Shown here one piece after another: positions 26,380 through 40,400 of a stretch of DNA of 64,000 nt. Position numbers and translations under genes: made by a program. A model generated the notes under the pieces. It ran no database searches, had not been told where the DNA came from, and saw only the letters and a list, made by a program, of their open reading frames with translations. This stretch comes from Vanilla planifolia (Eukaryota > Streptophyta > Magnoliopsida > Asparagales > Orchidaceae): contig CM043874.1 in the NCBI GenBank assembly GCA_023846275.1, forward strand, positions 32,529,130 to 32,593,129, in the 5' to 3' direction. Every line of letters begins with the position of its first letter. Position 1 is the stretch's first letter.

Positions 26380-28470
26380 TATCTAAGCCTTGCACCATTT
26401 TAAGGATTGTTTTATAGTCCATTTCTTTCATAGGTTTATGAATGTCTCCACTATTGAAATTTTACAGACAATCCTTTACCTTTTAGTAATGATTTGCTTC
26501 AATCAATGGGAAAACATCCACTGCTTTGCTTGTGCGATTTTGAATGATTTCACTACAACTAATTTGTCCACTATGATAATTCATAAAACCATCTAAATTT
26601 AGCTTAAGCATTTTATGTGAATGATGGCACCATTTCTCAACTTCAAAACTTTTATACCTCAAAAGTGAATATTGAGAAACCAAACTAAGTTAAATCAAAT
26701 GAAGATCTTCTTAAAACATTTGTGCTAGAGAAAACTAGCTAAAACTATTATAGCTATTATAGATCACATTGTCAATGATTGTATTTATTAGTTAGTCAAA
26801 TTAAGGATTTTTAGGTTTCTGATCATCTATATGTTCCATCAAATAGTGAAGAGAAGGATGAGAATGATTTTCCTCTAATAAAGTGATCATGTCCATACTT
26901 CCACCAATGAGATATTAGATTAGTTATTTTTGTTGATCTAATTAAAAAATGTGCAAGTTACTAGCAAAGATAGTGCACACTTCACTTGTTTTTTGGCTTT
27001 TCACAAAGTCATTGTCCATTTAATCTTCATTAGAGCATTGTGGTGCTTTGAAGCATTCTAAAACTTGAGCTATTTAAAATATTAATGGAATGGTAGTATT
27101 CTATTGAATATGCTCCACAAAAGAATTAAGATTTTTAGTGGATATTAAGAGACCTAAAATTTCTACATTGAATTCAAATTAAGCCCCTTACTTCTTGTTA
27201 CTTCCTAAACTAATTAAATAATAAGCTTTTCAACAATAATTAGTGTCTAAAACTTGTTTTCCTTCATGTTAGAGAATTCAACATGATGTAAAACCATCTC
27301 TTTTGTGCTTTTCTTGAATGTTTAGGTGTCTAATTACTTATCTTGTATTTCTAATTTTGAATATTTATCTTACATGTAGCTTTACCATAGGAATAAATTT
27401 TGAATTGACTTTTATTGTGAACATAGGCATTAGCTCTTCCAATGTTTTGAGACTTAATCCATTCTGTTAAGTTCGAAAGCTAACTTTTATCCAATTGATG
27501 TAGTGGTATCAATGTAAATCATTAAAGTCACAACAAAGAAAACCAATCGCAATTTTCTCAATTCTGTTATGTATGTTGAGATGTGGATTAACTACTATCA
27601 GAGAGAAAGTTCATATTCATGCCAGGACAAGCTTCATAAGAGTATATTTTCCTCTTGTATAGCACTTCTATCTTTCCAACATACCATTTCTTATTAATTT
27701 TATCTAGTTGGTCTCCAAAATAAGAAATTTTCTTTCTTTCAGCAAAGAGAAGATGGAATAAATAATTTAAAGGAAGCTTATCTCTTTAAAAATCAAGTTA
27801 TTGGCTAATTGTTTCACATGTCCTAAATGAATTTCTCAACTAGTAATTAACTTGCTTTATTGGTACCTTATGTGAAGCAATGATAAAGTTTTAAAGTAAA
27901 TAAAAAAAAATCCATGAATAATTGAGCATTTCTTTAATAAATGAATTTAGTTTAGCATGGTTAACAACTTTCACAACAAGAAAGAAGCTTAAGGGTGAAA
28001 TTGGGTTCCCTTGCTTGGCCAACTAAGAAACTTGAAGGTAACCAATTGCATTGTCATTTATTATGTTTGAATTCTTGGTGCTACCTAGAATATGTTTTAT
28101 CACCATAATGAATTGCTCTACAAAGTTGAGATTTTCAAGCATCCTACAAAAAAATCCTTTGATAAGAAATCAAAGGCACACTTTAGAACCAATTGGATTA
28201 CATAATATTTTTAGCTTTCTTTACATTTTGGGATCCAAATATTATAAGTAATCTCTCCATCATTAAAAAATGCCATCATATTTTATGGAGAAGATATTAG
28301 AAAGTATTCTCAATAATCTATCTACTAATACCTTGCAAAACATTTTTATAGTAAAATTGCATAAAAACCTTAATCGGAAGCCATTAAGCATCTTAAGATT
28401 CAAATTTTTGGAATTTGTTGTTAGTTTGTACTGGCTATTCCCATAATAATTGGAGCTCTAGTTAGAAAGT
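26380..28470 (-). mobile_element. L1-type LINE fragment (RT to RNase H), minus strand, 5'-truncated
   Basis: Plant L1 ORF2 landmarks occur in the right order on the minus strand. RT motif 1-2 type 'FLCNFTIKMFCKVLVDRL' lies near 28310-28400, equivalent to S-L-C-N-x-x-Y-K-I-x-S-K-V-L-A-N-R-L. 'NPISPLSFFLVV' near 27960-28020 is equivalent to Q-G-D-P-L-S-P-x-L-F. 'INWIKV' and 'SLKTLEELM' near 27430-27510 form the post-RT region. 'KLNLDG' near 26584-26606 opens the RNase H domain. Endonuclease and ORF1 are absent: the element stops near 28470, next to a Copia remnant. Multiple stops and frame changes interrupt it, and the catalytic F/Y-A-D-D box was not seen. It is a dead, old copy. Confidence 0.75.
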
Positions 28471-28499
28471 TACTTGTAACATCTAATATCAAAACTAAG

Positions 28500-29800
28500 A
28501 AGAAAATCAAAATCCACATCTTGGGTATTCATTTATTAGAAAAGCATAGAGCTTTTAATCTAAAATCTCATATGGTAGAAGAAATAATATATGGTGAGTT
28601 TGATGAGTCTATCCAACTTGTTAGTGAGAAGTATTTATAAGATGAAATAAAATTACTAAAGAACTTAGATTTGGATAAGAATGAAGAAAAATTAGAAAAT
28701 CTTGAAGTAGAAAAAGAAACAAAAAGCAATTTACATAGAGGATAGAAATTTGCAACATCACATCCAAAGGATTTCATCATTACGAGATTATTTACTAATT
28801 GTTTAGATTTATGTTGATGATATTATTTTTTGTAGTACAAAGAAACGTAGAGAATTTGGAGATCTTATGACTAAACAATTTGAAATGATCATGATGGATG
28901 TGCTAAATTTTTAGGATTTCAAAAAAGACAACAACTTCAAGGCAATGGTTTAAAAGTCACACATATACCTATTAGAATTGATAACACTAGTACATTAGCA
29001 TTAGCTAAGAATCAAGTTCATCATTCTAGGACTAAGCCCACAGATATTATATATCATTTAATTAGAGACCAAGTGGCCAAAGGATTTGTAGAATTAGAGT
29101 ATGTTTCCACTAAGCTTGAATTGATTGATTTTTGTACCAAACCCTTACTATTGGAGTAATTTCAAACATTGAGGGAATAATTAGGAATTTTAGTCATTGC
29201 TTAGGGTTCACTCCCTTTTGATGGTGTCAAAGGGGGAGAATAGTTAGGAGTTAGGGGGAGTATTGAGATAGAGAGAGTATGTTAATTTTTAATTTCTTCC
29301 TTAAAAATTTATTTCTATTTATCAAATTTTTGTATTTATAAAAAACATTTATATCTTGTCATTATCAAAAGGGGGAGATTATTACACTCTTGTGTTTGAT
29401 GAGTCAAGTATAAATATTTATATATCATCTGAGCTTGCTTTTAGTAAACTTTATTTTTAAATTGGTTCCTTAATATGATTAGAGAGCCACTTTTAGACTA
29501 TTTTACCATGCCTTAATGGAGAATCCTCAAAGGTCTAGCCCTTTATTATATGCATTACTTATTTACCTTTTTTAGGTACTATGAATTATGTGGGTTAATT
29601 CTTTTTAATATTAGCTCTTCTTAAATTTTTGTGCTTACTAATTCTTAGCCAATTTGTTATAATAATATGCAATTTTGTTTTGCATGACTTTTTGTCTAAC
29701 CAAGTGAATAATACAACAATAAATTTTCATAATGAACTTTTTGCCAAATTCCTTCATCCTTGTGGACTTCTCTTTTTAATAATCTAATTTTGAAATAAAG
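28500..29800 (+). mobile_element. Internally deleted SIRE/Maximus-like Copia remnant with 3' border
   Basis: The plus strand carries three separate traces of a Copia polyprotein in the right order. A region after integrase lies at about 28545-28790 ('SHMVEEIIYGEFDES'). The RT catalytic box 'YVDDIIF' lies near 28810-28835. The end of RNase H lies near 28975-29150, with 'HHSRTKP', 'LIRDQVAKG' and 'STKLELIDF'. 'tcaaagggggagaa' at about 29228 and 'tatcaaaagggggagatt' near 29363-29381 match the repeated polypurine tracts of this lineage. LTR-like sequence follows. Most of pol between the traces is gone and the rest is broken in several places. It abuts the minus-strand LTR at 29800 and is a fossil. 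Confidence 0.75.
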
Positions 29801-31060
29801 TTCTTTGGTAAGGACCACTCCCACAAATACCTTAGTAATTGAAGTTCTTGGTGCTTAAAGTAAACCCACAAGAGGGGGGTGAATTATGGTAAATAAAGTT
29901 TAGAGATTTTCTTTCAATTTTTGGTTTAAAGTAAAACTTAAATCTTTTAAGAAAGAACAAGAAAGGGAAGTAAAATAGTACAAAAAATATTTTTAAGGTG
30001 GTTCGACTCAAAATTAGGCCTACATCTACCCTCAACCGGTGTTGGGAAAAAACCACTAAAATTCACCAAATTACACTCAAGGTATTTCGTATGGTTCACC
30101 TCAAACCTACTTAGGATTTTACCTACGGCTAATCCCGAACATACTTGAGTTTTTTCTAGGCTCAACTCAAATCCTAGGCTTTTGCACAATTGGTAGGACA
30201 CCCTTACCCAAAAGAAAGAAAGACAAAAAATTCGCAAAACTTAAGACAATTTTAGGGAAATATGAGGTACACACAATACCAAAAAGAGGGAGGAATAGAG
30301 ATTGAAAAATAGTTGAAACAAAAACTGCTAATTTTGGGTTTCTTCTTGCAGCATTCCCTTTGTAACTTTGGAAGCACCGTATGCACTTAGAATTGCTCAA
30401 TATTGTGATTTGAAAGCTTTGAAATCTTAGCAATGGTCACCTCTAGGAGTTCTTCATCATTCCCTATTTATAGAGCTTAATTTGAGCTCTAAATCCACTC
30501 CCAATGGCTCTAAAATGAATTAGCCATTTTTGTAACGGACACAATGCAGTCATTGTTTGATTTGGAGCCTGAAATGGATGTTTCTGATTGAATCTCGAAA
30601 TTATCATTCGAGATCAATCCTGGCCATTGGATCTATGCGCTCGTTTGTTATCTTGCATGTATTAAAATAATGTGTCCAAAAATAAACTAAAAGAGAAACT
30701 TACTGCAATGGCTCCGTATCCTCTTACAGATCTAGCTAGTGTTTGAATCTCTTGCTTGGCATTTTACTGTTATCATGCAGTAATTTACCTTGATTAATCA
30801 AAGCCGTCTGATCATGCCAGCCCTTCCACCTTATTTTCTATCACTCCAAGAGTCTTGAAGACCACAATTTTAGACATTTTAAAGTTCATGGCTTGACTTA
30901 ATTTAACATTAATAAACAATAAACAATGAAACTAAGGCTAAAAGACTTAAACACAACATAAGGGCCATCAAGGACACACTTAGCTACACTGAGTTCAACA
31001 AATAATCATCATTTTTTTAATTTAGAAATTTCATAAAAGATAAAAGAGAAAAGTCTTTGA
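29800..31060 (-). mobile_element. Least decayed LTR in the window, SIRE-like Copia, minus strand
   Basis: Read on the minus strand it has a U3 part (about 31060-30480), a TATA box (30463-30473), then transcribed LTR sequence. That sequence ends near the landmark 'aattcacccccctcttgtgg' (about 29860-29885). The segment 'ggttcgactc...cctacatcta' matches the widespread plant Copia pattern of a 'ggttcgg' followed by 'cctacatcca'. The same landmarks in weaker form occur in the LTR parts at 7105-8020 and 9160-9905. CpG is noticeably more frequent here than elsewhere, suggesting the youngest insertion in the window. No second LTR or full internal region was found, so it may be a solo LTR or one end of a lost element. 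Confidence 0.6.
30463..30473 (-). promoter_or_regulatory. TATA box of the LTR at 29800-31060
   Basis: The minus strand reads 'ctataaatagg', a consensus plant TATA box, in the position expected between U3 and R of a Copia LTR. Whether it is still active cannot be told from sequence. Confidence 0.5.
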
Positions 31061-32599
31061 GGACACATAATTGAATCGAATATTAAACAAATTAGATGTG
31101 ATTAGAGATCATTCCTTAGGAAGTAACATGAATGATGAATTTATACAAGAAGGAATAATGGTCATCAAAGAAACAAGAAACACAACAAACAACTCCACTC
31201 ACAAGGCAAGACACCAAAGCACACTTGAGCTAGGCTTAGATACTCAAAATGATTAACACCTTAATATGTAATGTATAGGGCATTCTAGGAAATATCTCAC
31301 TTAACATGAAAAAATGCTTATACAATAATATAAAGTTCAGCTTCTTGTTCTTCTAGAACTAATGGTAGATACATCCATGCTATCTTTTTATGAACTCAAA
31401 ATGGTGATTCAAAATGGTACACACAACCAAGAAAATAAGGCATAATCTATATGGAATAAGCATGTACTTGCTGATGTTATTTACAAATTTTATCAATTAA
31501 TTGTTATTAAAGTAACCCAAGGGAACATATATTAGGTTTTAAACCTCTTATTATATGGCAAAAAAAAACTAGAAATCAAATAAAGTCATTATGGCCAAAC
31601 CTAGAATACAATTAGTACATCTAATAAAACCCTTAGCTAGTAGATAGTACCAACAATGTCGTTTGATGAAAAGGGGAATACTTCAACCTTGTCAACCAAA
31701 ATGCCAAAGCAATTGAATTCATTAAATCCTTCATTGATGACAACTACTTGGGGATGCCCTTTCACCTGGGTTGGTCGAAGGAATGGGGCTTTTATCTGGA
31801 ATTGACTAGATAGGCTATTATGTAGTGAAAATTTGCATACATTATTTTCTCTCATTTTAGTGGAAGTCTTAGTAGGGAAACCTTTGATCATGTACTAGTT
31901 CTTTTACAAACAATTCTACCTCAAGAAAACCATACAAAATTAGATGTTAAAAAGTATGTTTTTAGCACCTTGCATTTAATGAAATAGAAATAAGTTTAGG
32001 AATTTTCTACACCATTAGAGATGTTCAAATTTGGCACAAAATAAGAAGACTAAAAATGCTCCTAAAATAATAGAATAATGACACTATTAGAGAAATCATT
32101 GATAAGAACACAGTGATAGAGGAAGAAAAAATTCATCAAACAATAACGTGACGAACCCTCTTGAGACGAAAATAGAATCTAGTGGTCATAAGTATAAGCA
32201 AATTAAATTGTTTACTTATCTCAAGAGGTACATTATTGGAAATAGAATGTAGGTGTTTAGTTGATGAAGGAAGGAGACTCAAACTCAACATTTTTTCATT
32301 CATTATCCATGGAAAAAAGAGCAAAGCTTTCTATTAACATAATTTGAAATAAGTAAGAAAACTAGATTGAGGCTAAAGACTATACAATTATAAAGGCAAT
32401 TTAGTACTTTAGAATCTATTCTCAAACTTAGTAGAGAATTGTAAAAGGAAAGGTACTCAATGGTTACTACATCGCATACCTTGATAGAATACAACCTAAC
32501 TCAATTATCAGTCAAATTACCATGGATGGGTTCAAGAGTATAATGAAAGGACTAAATCGATTATTTCACTAAACAATTCAATAGAAAATGCTAGTACAT
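31061..32599. other. Unassigned sequence between the LTR and the plus-strand LINE
   Basis: No endonuclease or ORF1 motif of the following LINE could be recognised here, though its 5' part would be expected in this interval. Frames at 31071-31256 (plus) and 31637-31891 (minus) have no recognised domain. Confidence 0.35.
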
Positions 32600-34450
32600 T
32601 ATCACAATAGTTATTATAAATGCTTCCCAAGAGTTTGTGAGTGGGAACCGAATTCCTCCATCTATTGCGAACACATTGATTATTCCAATACAAAAATAAA
32701 AAACTATAAGATCATTCACATACTTCAAGCCTATTAAGTTAAGCAACTTTGTTAGTAAGATCTTCACCAAAATCTTTTGTAATAGGATTACAAAGGTTGC
32801 AAGAGGGAATCTCCTATAATTCTCTATTCTTGTTTAGGATATAAAGATTGCTAACAATATACTATTGGCTGATGAGATGGCATGATAAATCAATCACAAA
32901 AATAAAAGCAATAGTCTTATTAGCATTAGTTTTTATTTGACAAGCCTAATTAAGTTTAATTTAGTGTATTGAAGACATTTGGATTCCTCATCAAATACAT
33001 ATAACAAATTAAAACTAACCTTCAATTTAGTAGTAATTCTATGCTTATTAATTGAAGCCTATGTGACTTCTTCAAAGCAACAAAAGGATTCAAGTAAGGA
33101 CACCTCCTTTAACCTACTTTATTCATAAAGGTAGATGAGGCCATATGTCATGGAATAAGGAACTTTCATTCTAGTGAGAAAACTAATAATTTCTTGACTC
33201 CAAGACATTATACACCTATTAACCATCTCATATTTTTGGATGAAAACATCATTTTGATAGTAGGATGAAAACAATATCTAGAAAAGTGGAATTATAATAA
33301 GAGTTTCAAAAAGCATTACGACAAAAAATTTATCTATAGAAAAAGGACATTTATTATCTCAAATAAAACCCCAAAGTAGAACGTAAACTTAATTAAGTCT
33401 AAACAAACTCTGTGAACTAATGTTTATTTTTGTAATATATTGGAATTAGGTTTTTTTTAATAGAAAAAATATCAACTTGCAAATATGTCATTGATAATAT
33501 TTCTAAAAGAATAGATGAAGGGAATAACAAATGTCTATGAAAAGGGTAGAAATCTAGTATAGCTCAAGAGAGTGTTAAATTCTATATCCACACACCTCTT
33601 AATGGTACTAGATCCACCAAACTTTGCTATAAAATGAATCAAAATGTCTATGCAAAAACTCTTCTAGAAAAGTCAAAACAATCCAAATGGTTTCCTTTGA
33701 ACATCATGGATGATATCTATCTTGATTGAGAAAAATTGTTCGTGTTAAACATATTGATGCTAGAATGAAGTTAATCACCTACAAACAATGGTGATTATTT
33801 TGAATTTCTAAATCATTATGAACGATATTAACAAAAAATAAGTTTGAACACACCATTCAAAATTGGTAAGTTACAACAAGGATAGCTGCCACAAGGTTTA
33901 TTGCTTCATGAACATGGTCAAGAGTGCTAAAGTAATGAACCTTCCTACAAGAAATTGACATGCTAAGATTTGATACAACGCTGGATTTTATTAGCTCTTT
34001 TCAAACTACAAGAAGATTTATCTGATGAAAGGACAATCATGATGTTGATAGGATAATAGAAACTCAAATTCTCAAAATGTTTAGAATAAAAGGATCCCAA
34101 TCAAAATATTAATACTTCAACATTTCATTTAGTAAATAAAAATTTTAGTTTCCAACAACCTTGCAAATTGATATTCTCTGATCATTATATTGAGGTTATG
34201 CATTTCCTATTGCATTGTCTGGCAACTAACATAGTGTGGAAAGTCTTTGAACAAATGTTAGGAGTCACCACAAACAATAATAGGGAAATGTATAGCTATA
34301 TAAAGTCATGGTGGAGCATGAATAATTCTGGAATGGATGCATTGATCATGATAATACCTGGCACCATTTGTTAGGTGCTATGGAAAGCAAGATATTGGGG
34401 CATTTTAATGTTAAACTAACATCTTACTCATAGATTATTGACTTAGTTTT
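32600..34450 (+). mobile_element. L1-type LINE fragment (RT to zf-RVT), plus strand
   Basis: Ordered plant L1 ORF2 landmarks are visible. 'SIANTLIIPIQK' (about 32662-32697) is followed by 'FKPIKLSNFVSKIFTKIF' (about 32722-32780), equivalent to F-R-P-I-S-L-S-N-F-x-x-K-I-I-S-K. 'ANNILLADEMA' (about 32850-32885) follows. 'DNISKRIDEG' and 'KRVLNSISTHLL' (about 33495-33605) match the region after the RT core. A zf-RVT-like C-terminus comes last, with 'HFLLHCLATNIVWKVFEQML' (34200-34260) and 'GTICWVLWKARY' (about 34362-34395). The interval 33100-33460, where the catalytic box should lie, is too eroded to read. The frame changes repeatedly. A weak RNase H continuation to about 34900 is possible. Full plant L1s are about 5-7 kb, so this is roughly the second half. 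Confidence 0.75.
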
Positions 34451-37400
34451 TGCACAAATACTAGATGTTTCAAGCCTTTCTAATATATGATAATAGTAAG
34501 ACCATAGCTATAATTTTCAAGCTAAAATTTACATTCACACTAGCTATAAGAACATCAAAGAGAAGAGTATTGGCAATACCAACCACCTATTTCCTACCCT
34601 TAGTGCCACATTAAATGCAAGTTTTGTAGAAAATAATACAAGTTTAGCTATATATTTACTGATTATAATTAGTTATATTTTGCATGGGCTGCCATACACT
34701 ATGAAAAGTCATGTCTATACATTTATGAAATCATATTGTAATGATCTATGCAATGTACAACCTATAGCTAAGGATCCTGATTTAATTGAAATCCTTCATC
34801 ACATTAACTTCAAGATTGTATATTGTATTACTTTTGTTCATTCAACATGTAAGACAATTACAAGTTTCATTATTAGAATACAAAAGAAAATTATAGGTAA
34901 AGTCGTCTACAAAATAGGCTTTACAATCCACCAATATTCTGTCGTAGGGATGATATTAATTTAAAAATATCTCTCCTCTCACCTATGTTTACCTATGTTT
35001 CTAGCCTTTGCTAGCTTTGCATGTTTCAAAATTCAACCATAATAACAATGTAGTGCCAATGAAAACTTTATCCACCTATGATAATAGACTCTAAATGTAG
35101 AGACATCATACAATACCTCAATGCCAACTTTTCTTCAACTTACTACGATTTACGGCACAACTGTTGGAATGTCATTAAGTAATGATCCACCTTATTATCA
35201 CCATTGGAGTTGTACTACTTCCAACCATCTTATCATGCTATAGATCATTAGACTTGTACAAAGTAAACATCTTGACACTACACATCTATAATTAAATGGT
35301 GCTTTGGACATTTTCATACTGAAAAGAACAAATGATCAACTGATGTAAGGGAGAATTGTAAACCAAATTCGAAACAACTAATATAGATAACACTAAAATG
35401 ATTAGAGGATTTCATTTTATAAGATGGATACATTACGAAGTAGATTACACCATAATGCTCAAGTGATATCAGATAATTACAATTTGAAGTAGTTTCCTCA
35501 ATGTTTAGTGGGTTACCTCAATTAAGCTAAATTCTATTACATCCAAGTAAATGCTATATTGAAATTAGTAATAGAAAACTTATATAATGAAAAAATAAAA
35601 AATAATTATAATGACCTAAACATTGTCCATGGGCTTTAAGTTTGTACCTCTAGATAGTATGTGTCACTAGTGATGCACCATAGTTTATGAATGATGTGTA
35701 TTGTACATGAGAAGTGTCATGTAAATTACATCTAAAAAACTTTATTTAAACACTAATGTATATGCAAAAATGTACTTTTATAAGGTTTGAAAAAGACGCA
35801 AACACAACGACGTAGGGAGCCATATGGAAGATAAATTTACAAAAAAAATATAGTCTAGCCAGTTATCACAAAATTTATCTTTTATTATTTGTTATTGTCA
35901 ACCTCGGCCATGAGTTATTCATACTTTCAAGTGCTCTTGCAATGATCAGCATGGTTCACTTGAATTCTCCAAGTTTTCTTGAGGTCCTTTCCATTAATAT
36001 GCATCGTGCAGTTTGTTTGAGTTTTGAATATGCATTCTGAGCTAAACAAATTATCAAACATCTCCCTTTGTGTAAGTTTTTATGAAATTTTAATACTCAT
36101 TGAAGCTCTAGTTGACGTATAAATCCTTATGCTTGATATATCTTATTTAAACCAAACTTTTGCTTCTTGACATGGGAACAATATTGAACCATTGAGGGCT
36201 TTGGGATTATCACATTCATGATTGGTATTATATCAAAATTAATGGTCATGTAATTCGTTTTCATGCTTCATGAATATGAACATTTAATAACTTTTAACAT
36301 TTATGAACTAATTGGAAGGTTTAATCTATACATTTAATATAACTAATTAAATCTTGCAAAGCATAAGTTAGCACTTAAATCATATGCCAAACTATGCATT
36401 GGATAACACATGTGCGAGCTCCTAATTAAGTTGATGTTTACATTAACCCAATTCTCACATATTTTTAATGGATCAAGTGACAAATTTTAAATTTACTCAT
36501 CTTTTTCATTAGATAGTCTAATTTGTTCTTCTCATCTTCATGAATTTTATTCACCTCAATAAACTTTGCTCAAGTGTTATTTTATAGTGAGGATGTGTAA
36601 TTGCATTCTCCCCTCTAATCTAATTTTCAGCAAGAAATAGATTAGGAAGAAAGTTAGATCACCCATTGAATGAACTTACAAAGTTTTTTGTCATGAAAAT
36701 CAAATAAAACTATTCAATTCATGGAACCAATGAAGTTTTCCAATTGGATTTTAACATTCAACCATGTTTGATCAATATGTTAAATAATAAAATGATCAAA
36801 GCATCCACGAAACTTCTATTAAATGTATACTTTATTTACTTAGGTATATGATGTTATTATCAATCATAAGGTGCAACTCCATATGTGATAACTTAATTCC
36901 TTCAAAACCAATTATTGTTATGAAAAACAATATAACTTTTTCCATTCATAATAGAAAATCAATAATCTCTAAACATATACTTCTCTTTCTTTTTCAATGT
37001 TTTTTGCACATACATATCCCCATAACATTGTTCACCACATTTCCACATCGCCATCCTAGCCATTATGAAAGTGGGAATAACATTTATCTTCTCCTTTTTA
37101 TCAGCTTTCTTATTAGGAATTGTTATCTCTATGAGCCCAAAATGATTCATGGAAATTTTGAGGATAATAACACAATTAAGGTTCGTCACTAATTGACCAT
37201 CAATGTATTAGTGCAAGTTTTTGTGGATATAGAAGATATAAAGTTTGCTCCATCAATCAAAAGATGCTTAAGGATGGCATTGGTAGTGAAGCAATGATTT
37301 GCAAGTAACTAGGTAAGATCATAAGAAAGTGATGAGAAACAATTTGGGATACAGTGTGATAGATTATATGTACAATTTGGTCTAGTAGTTGTGTGGTTTT

Positions 37401-40400
37401 CATAACATTCATTCAAGATTTTAAAAAAAAACTAATAAGCTGTAGAAAATCTTTGCAACTCCCAACTTGAAAAAATACAATGCGCTTGAAGACTTAGAAC
37501 ATCACAACCCTCTCAATTTTTTAAATTTAAATTTGTTAAGGGTTCTTGAAAGTTTAACCTATCCAATTGATTGAATAACAAATTAGATGATTTAATTGAA
37601 GATTAAGTCATAAGTGTGAAGGATCTAGAAGTTAGATGATTACAGTCATTTTATAACAAGTCCTCTGAACCACTAGTTACTTATGATGACCTACCTAACA
37701 AAAATCTAAACATCTAATGCAATACTTTAGTTATTTAGTTTAAATGTTAAAATATCAAGTTTTTGTTAGATAACCATAGGACTATCTCATAAGCATCTAA
37801 TGATAAGTTCAATTATAGTTTAATGATTAATTAAAAGGATATGACAATTTTTTTGTAAAAAAAGTAAATTGAAACATAAGTCTCAATTAAATGATTCATT
37901 GGCTATATTTTTTTAATATTTCTTCAAATATGTTATTAGATATATACTACTTAAATGATACTTTTTTACATTAAAGATATTAAAGAATGTTTAGAACATA
38001 TTTTGTTAGGCATTGTGTGACAATAAGGAAGGTTAATTGCCTCATCCTTCTCCAATTATGACTAATCTTATTATGCTCAGCATAATCTTTCGTTATTTAT
38101 ACTAACATGTTGATCAACTAAAGGCTAACTAATGTTATCTTAGAGGAACGTATTGTAATCAATAACTACATCTTTAATGTTACATTTCATGTACAATTCA
38201 TGAGCCTAATGCCATTAAGACTCTTCAAAACATTTCCTCTTCACAACAGTTTATGATTCAACTCCATTTTACATATGATAGAGAGATAGCTTATTTTAAG
38301 GTTTTATGTGAACATAAGGTGCCTGAACTAGGGCCTTATATGGTGTTGAGTAGAGGGATATGGCATAATATTTGGAGAAAGACTTGATATGATTTGGTTT
38401 TTGCAACAACTTGTTAAACCAGAAAAAAGAAATAAAAAGAATAAAGATAGTTAGCTCAGAAGTGGCCATGGGATTTTTAATTAGAGTCTAAACCACAAAA
38501 AAGTGAGGTTTTCACTTTTTACAAAGTTTTGTTTTATGTGCTTTACTTGTTGCATTTTGCAAATTGTGCCTTCAATGCTCTATTTCAAAGTGTTGAGCCT
38601 GAAAGGTAATATAATATTTCTATGCTAATAAATCCTTTCATAGGTTTATTTGTGATCTAAGTTATTATCTTAAGATGTTCCAAGTTATGTTAGGATAGTT
38701 ATACAATGAAAATCAAATGTCTTTGTTGGATGGATGTATTCTTACAACCTACACATCAAATCAAGTGAACACAAGAAGAAGATTATAATCCACCTTGAAG
38801 ATGCATAAGTTCAAGGACCTATTAAATGAACATTTCATGATTTAAGAAATGTATAAAGGCTGAAAAAGTTATATTCCATGCACCAAGGATCCCACTTTAC
38901 TCATAATAAACATTTATAATGACATTTTGACAAACATGACATAGTAAGATTTAAATGCTTTTGTTGTAAATACTAGTAACATAATATAAACTAATCATTA
39001 TGATAATATGGCATAATTTGATAGAGACTAATGAGCTATGCTAAAATATTATTCAAAAGATAAATACAAAAAAAGATAAACAAGTACTAATCATATGGCA
39101 AGAAATTCCATTTGGATAGTCTAATTAGCTTTGTGTGAAGAAGACAATCAAACGAGCAAACTATTGAATCTAGTTTTTTATGCTTTATGACAGTTTGACC
39201 ATACAATCTAATGTTTCAATAATATGATGTATTCTCAAGAGCTATGCTAATCAATGAAATAGTTGAAAAGTGAAAGGAATTTGAGTTTAGTCTATTAAAT
39301 GTTGGAATCATTAATCTTTCATATGATATATTAACACTTCTATAGATAACACAATTGTCCATAGCTATTTATTCATAACATAAAAAGGAAATTTGAAACA
39401 TTTGTTATGATTCATTAATATTCAATTAAACAATAAGAATAATTATCTATTTTTGTGTCAAATGATTCAATAAAATTTACTATAAGTGCAATTATAGAAT
39501 TTTGATATTGTCGAATATTTGCACTAATTTTAAGGTAAGCATTGTTTTTTTTCAAATGTTTTTAGAAGGAAATCAAGCATTAGCATATTACCCTTAATCA
39601 ATTTTCAGAAGAACTTAAAAAGGGAGAAAATCTTTGTAGCCATAGTAATACAACAAAATCTATGCTATTTAAGATACCTTTGTATGTGCTTCCAATACGA
39701 TATGCCTTGTTCTACACTAAATGCATGTGTCAACTTTTATATAATGGCCATTCGTTTTTTATATAAATATGCCCAATATAAAAGATTTATAGTAACAAGA
39801 GATTTCTTTTGGAGGGCTTTTATGTGATCCTATGCTCTCCAAAGTCATAGAAACTATAAAGTATGATTGATGAAGTTTGTAGAATAGTTTGATAGCATAT
39901 TTAACAAACTTCAAAGTGCTGGAAGATAACTTTAGGAAGTCTCCACATGCAAGTGGCAAGCAAATATCTTTTAATCTCCACTTATTGTATATAGAAACTA
40001 GCATAAGTAAATTGAAGTTTTAAAGGCTTATCATTCAACAAAAGCACTACACTCCTCACACACAATAAAGCTCTTAAATGTATTGGGAACTCCATTATTG
40101 AATCCATAGAAAAATGCTTGCATTTTTATATTTGTTTTAGCATTCTATAAGATTTTTTTTATTATATCATATGTTTCAACTCTCTTAACCAAGCTTTCTT
40201 CTATGGATGGATAGAGCAATTTCCTTTATCCTTGTAGGTCTTTAGTAGTCTTTCAAAAACCTTGACTTGTAATTATGTTTCTCTTCTCTACTATGATGAG
40301 AGACTTTTTTGATAGTGCTACTGAAGTAGTTTGTTTAGGCAGATGTAGGATTGGATTTGAACTTAACCCTTAGAAATATTGTGTTGTGAATCTTCCATAC

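Noticed and set aside
36848-37192. Longest ATG frame in the window (114 codons, plus strand) as a protein-coding gene
   Set aside because: Biased to I, H, F and L, no recognised domain, overlapped by a similar frame on the other strand, and no codon-level or splice evidence in an AT-rich region.
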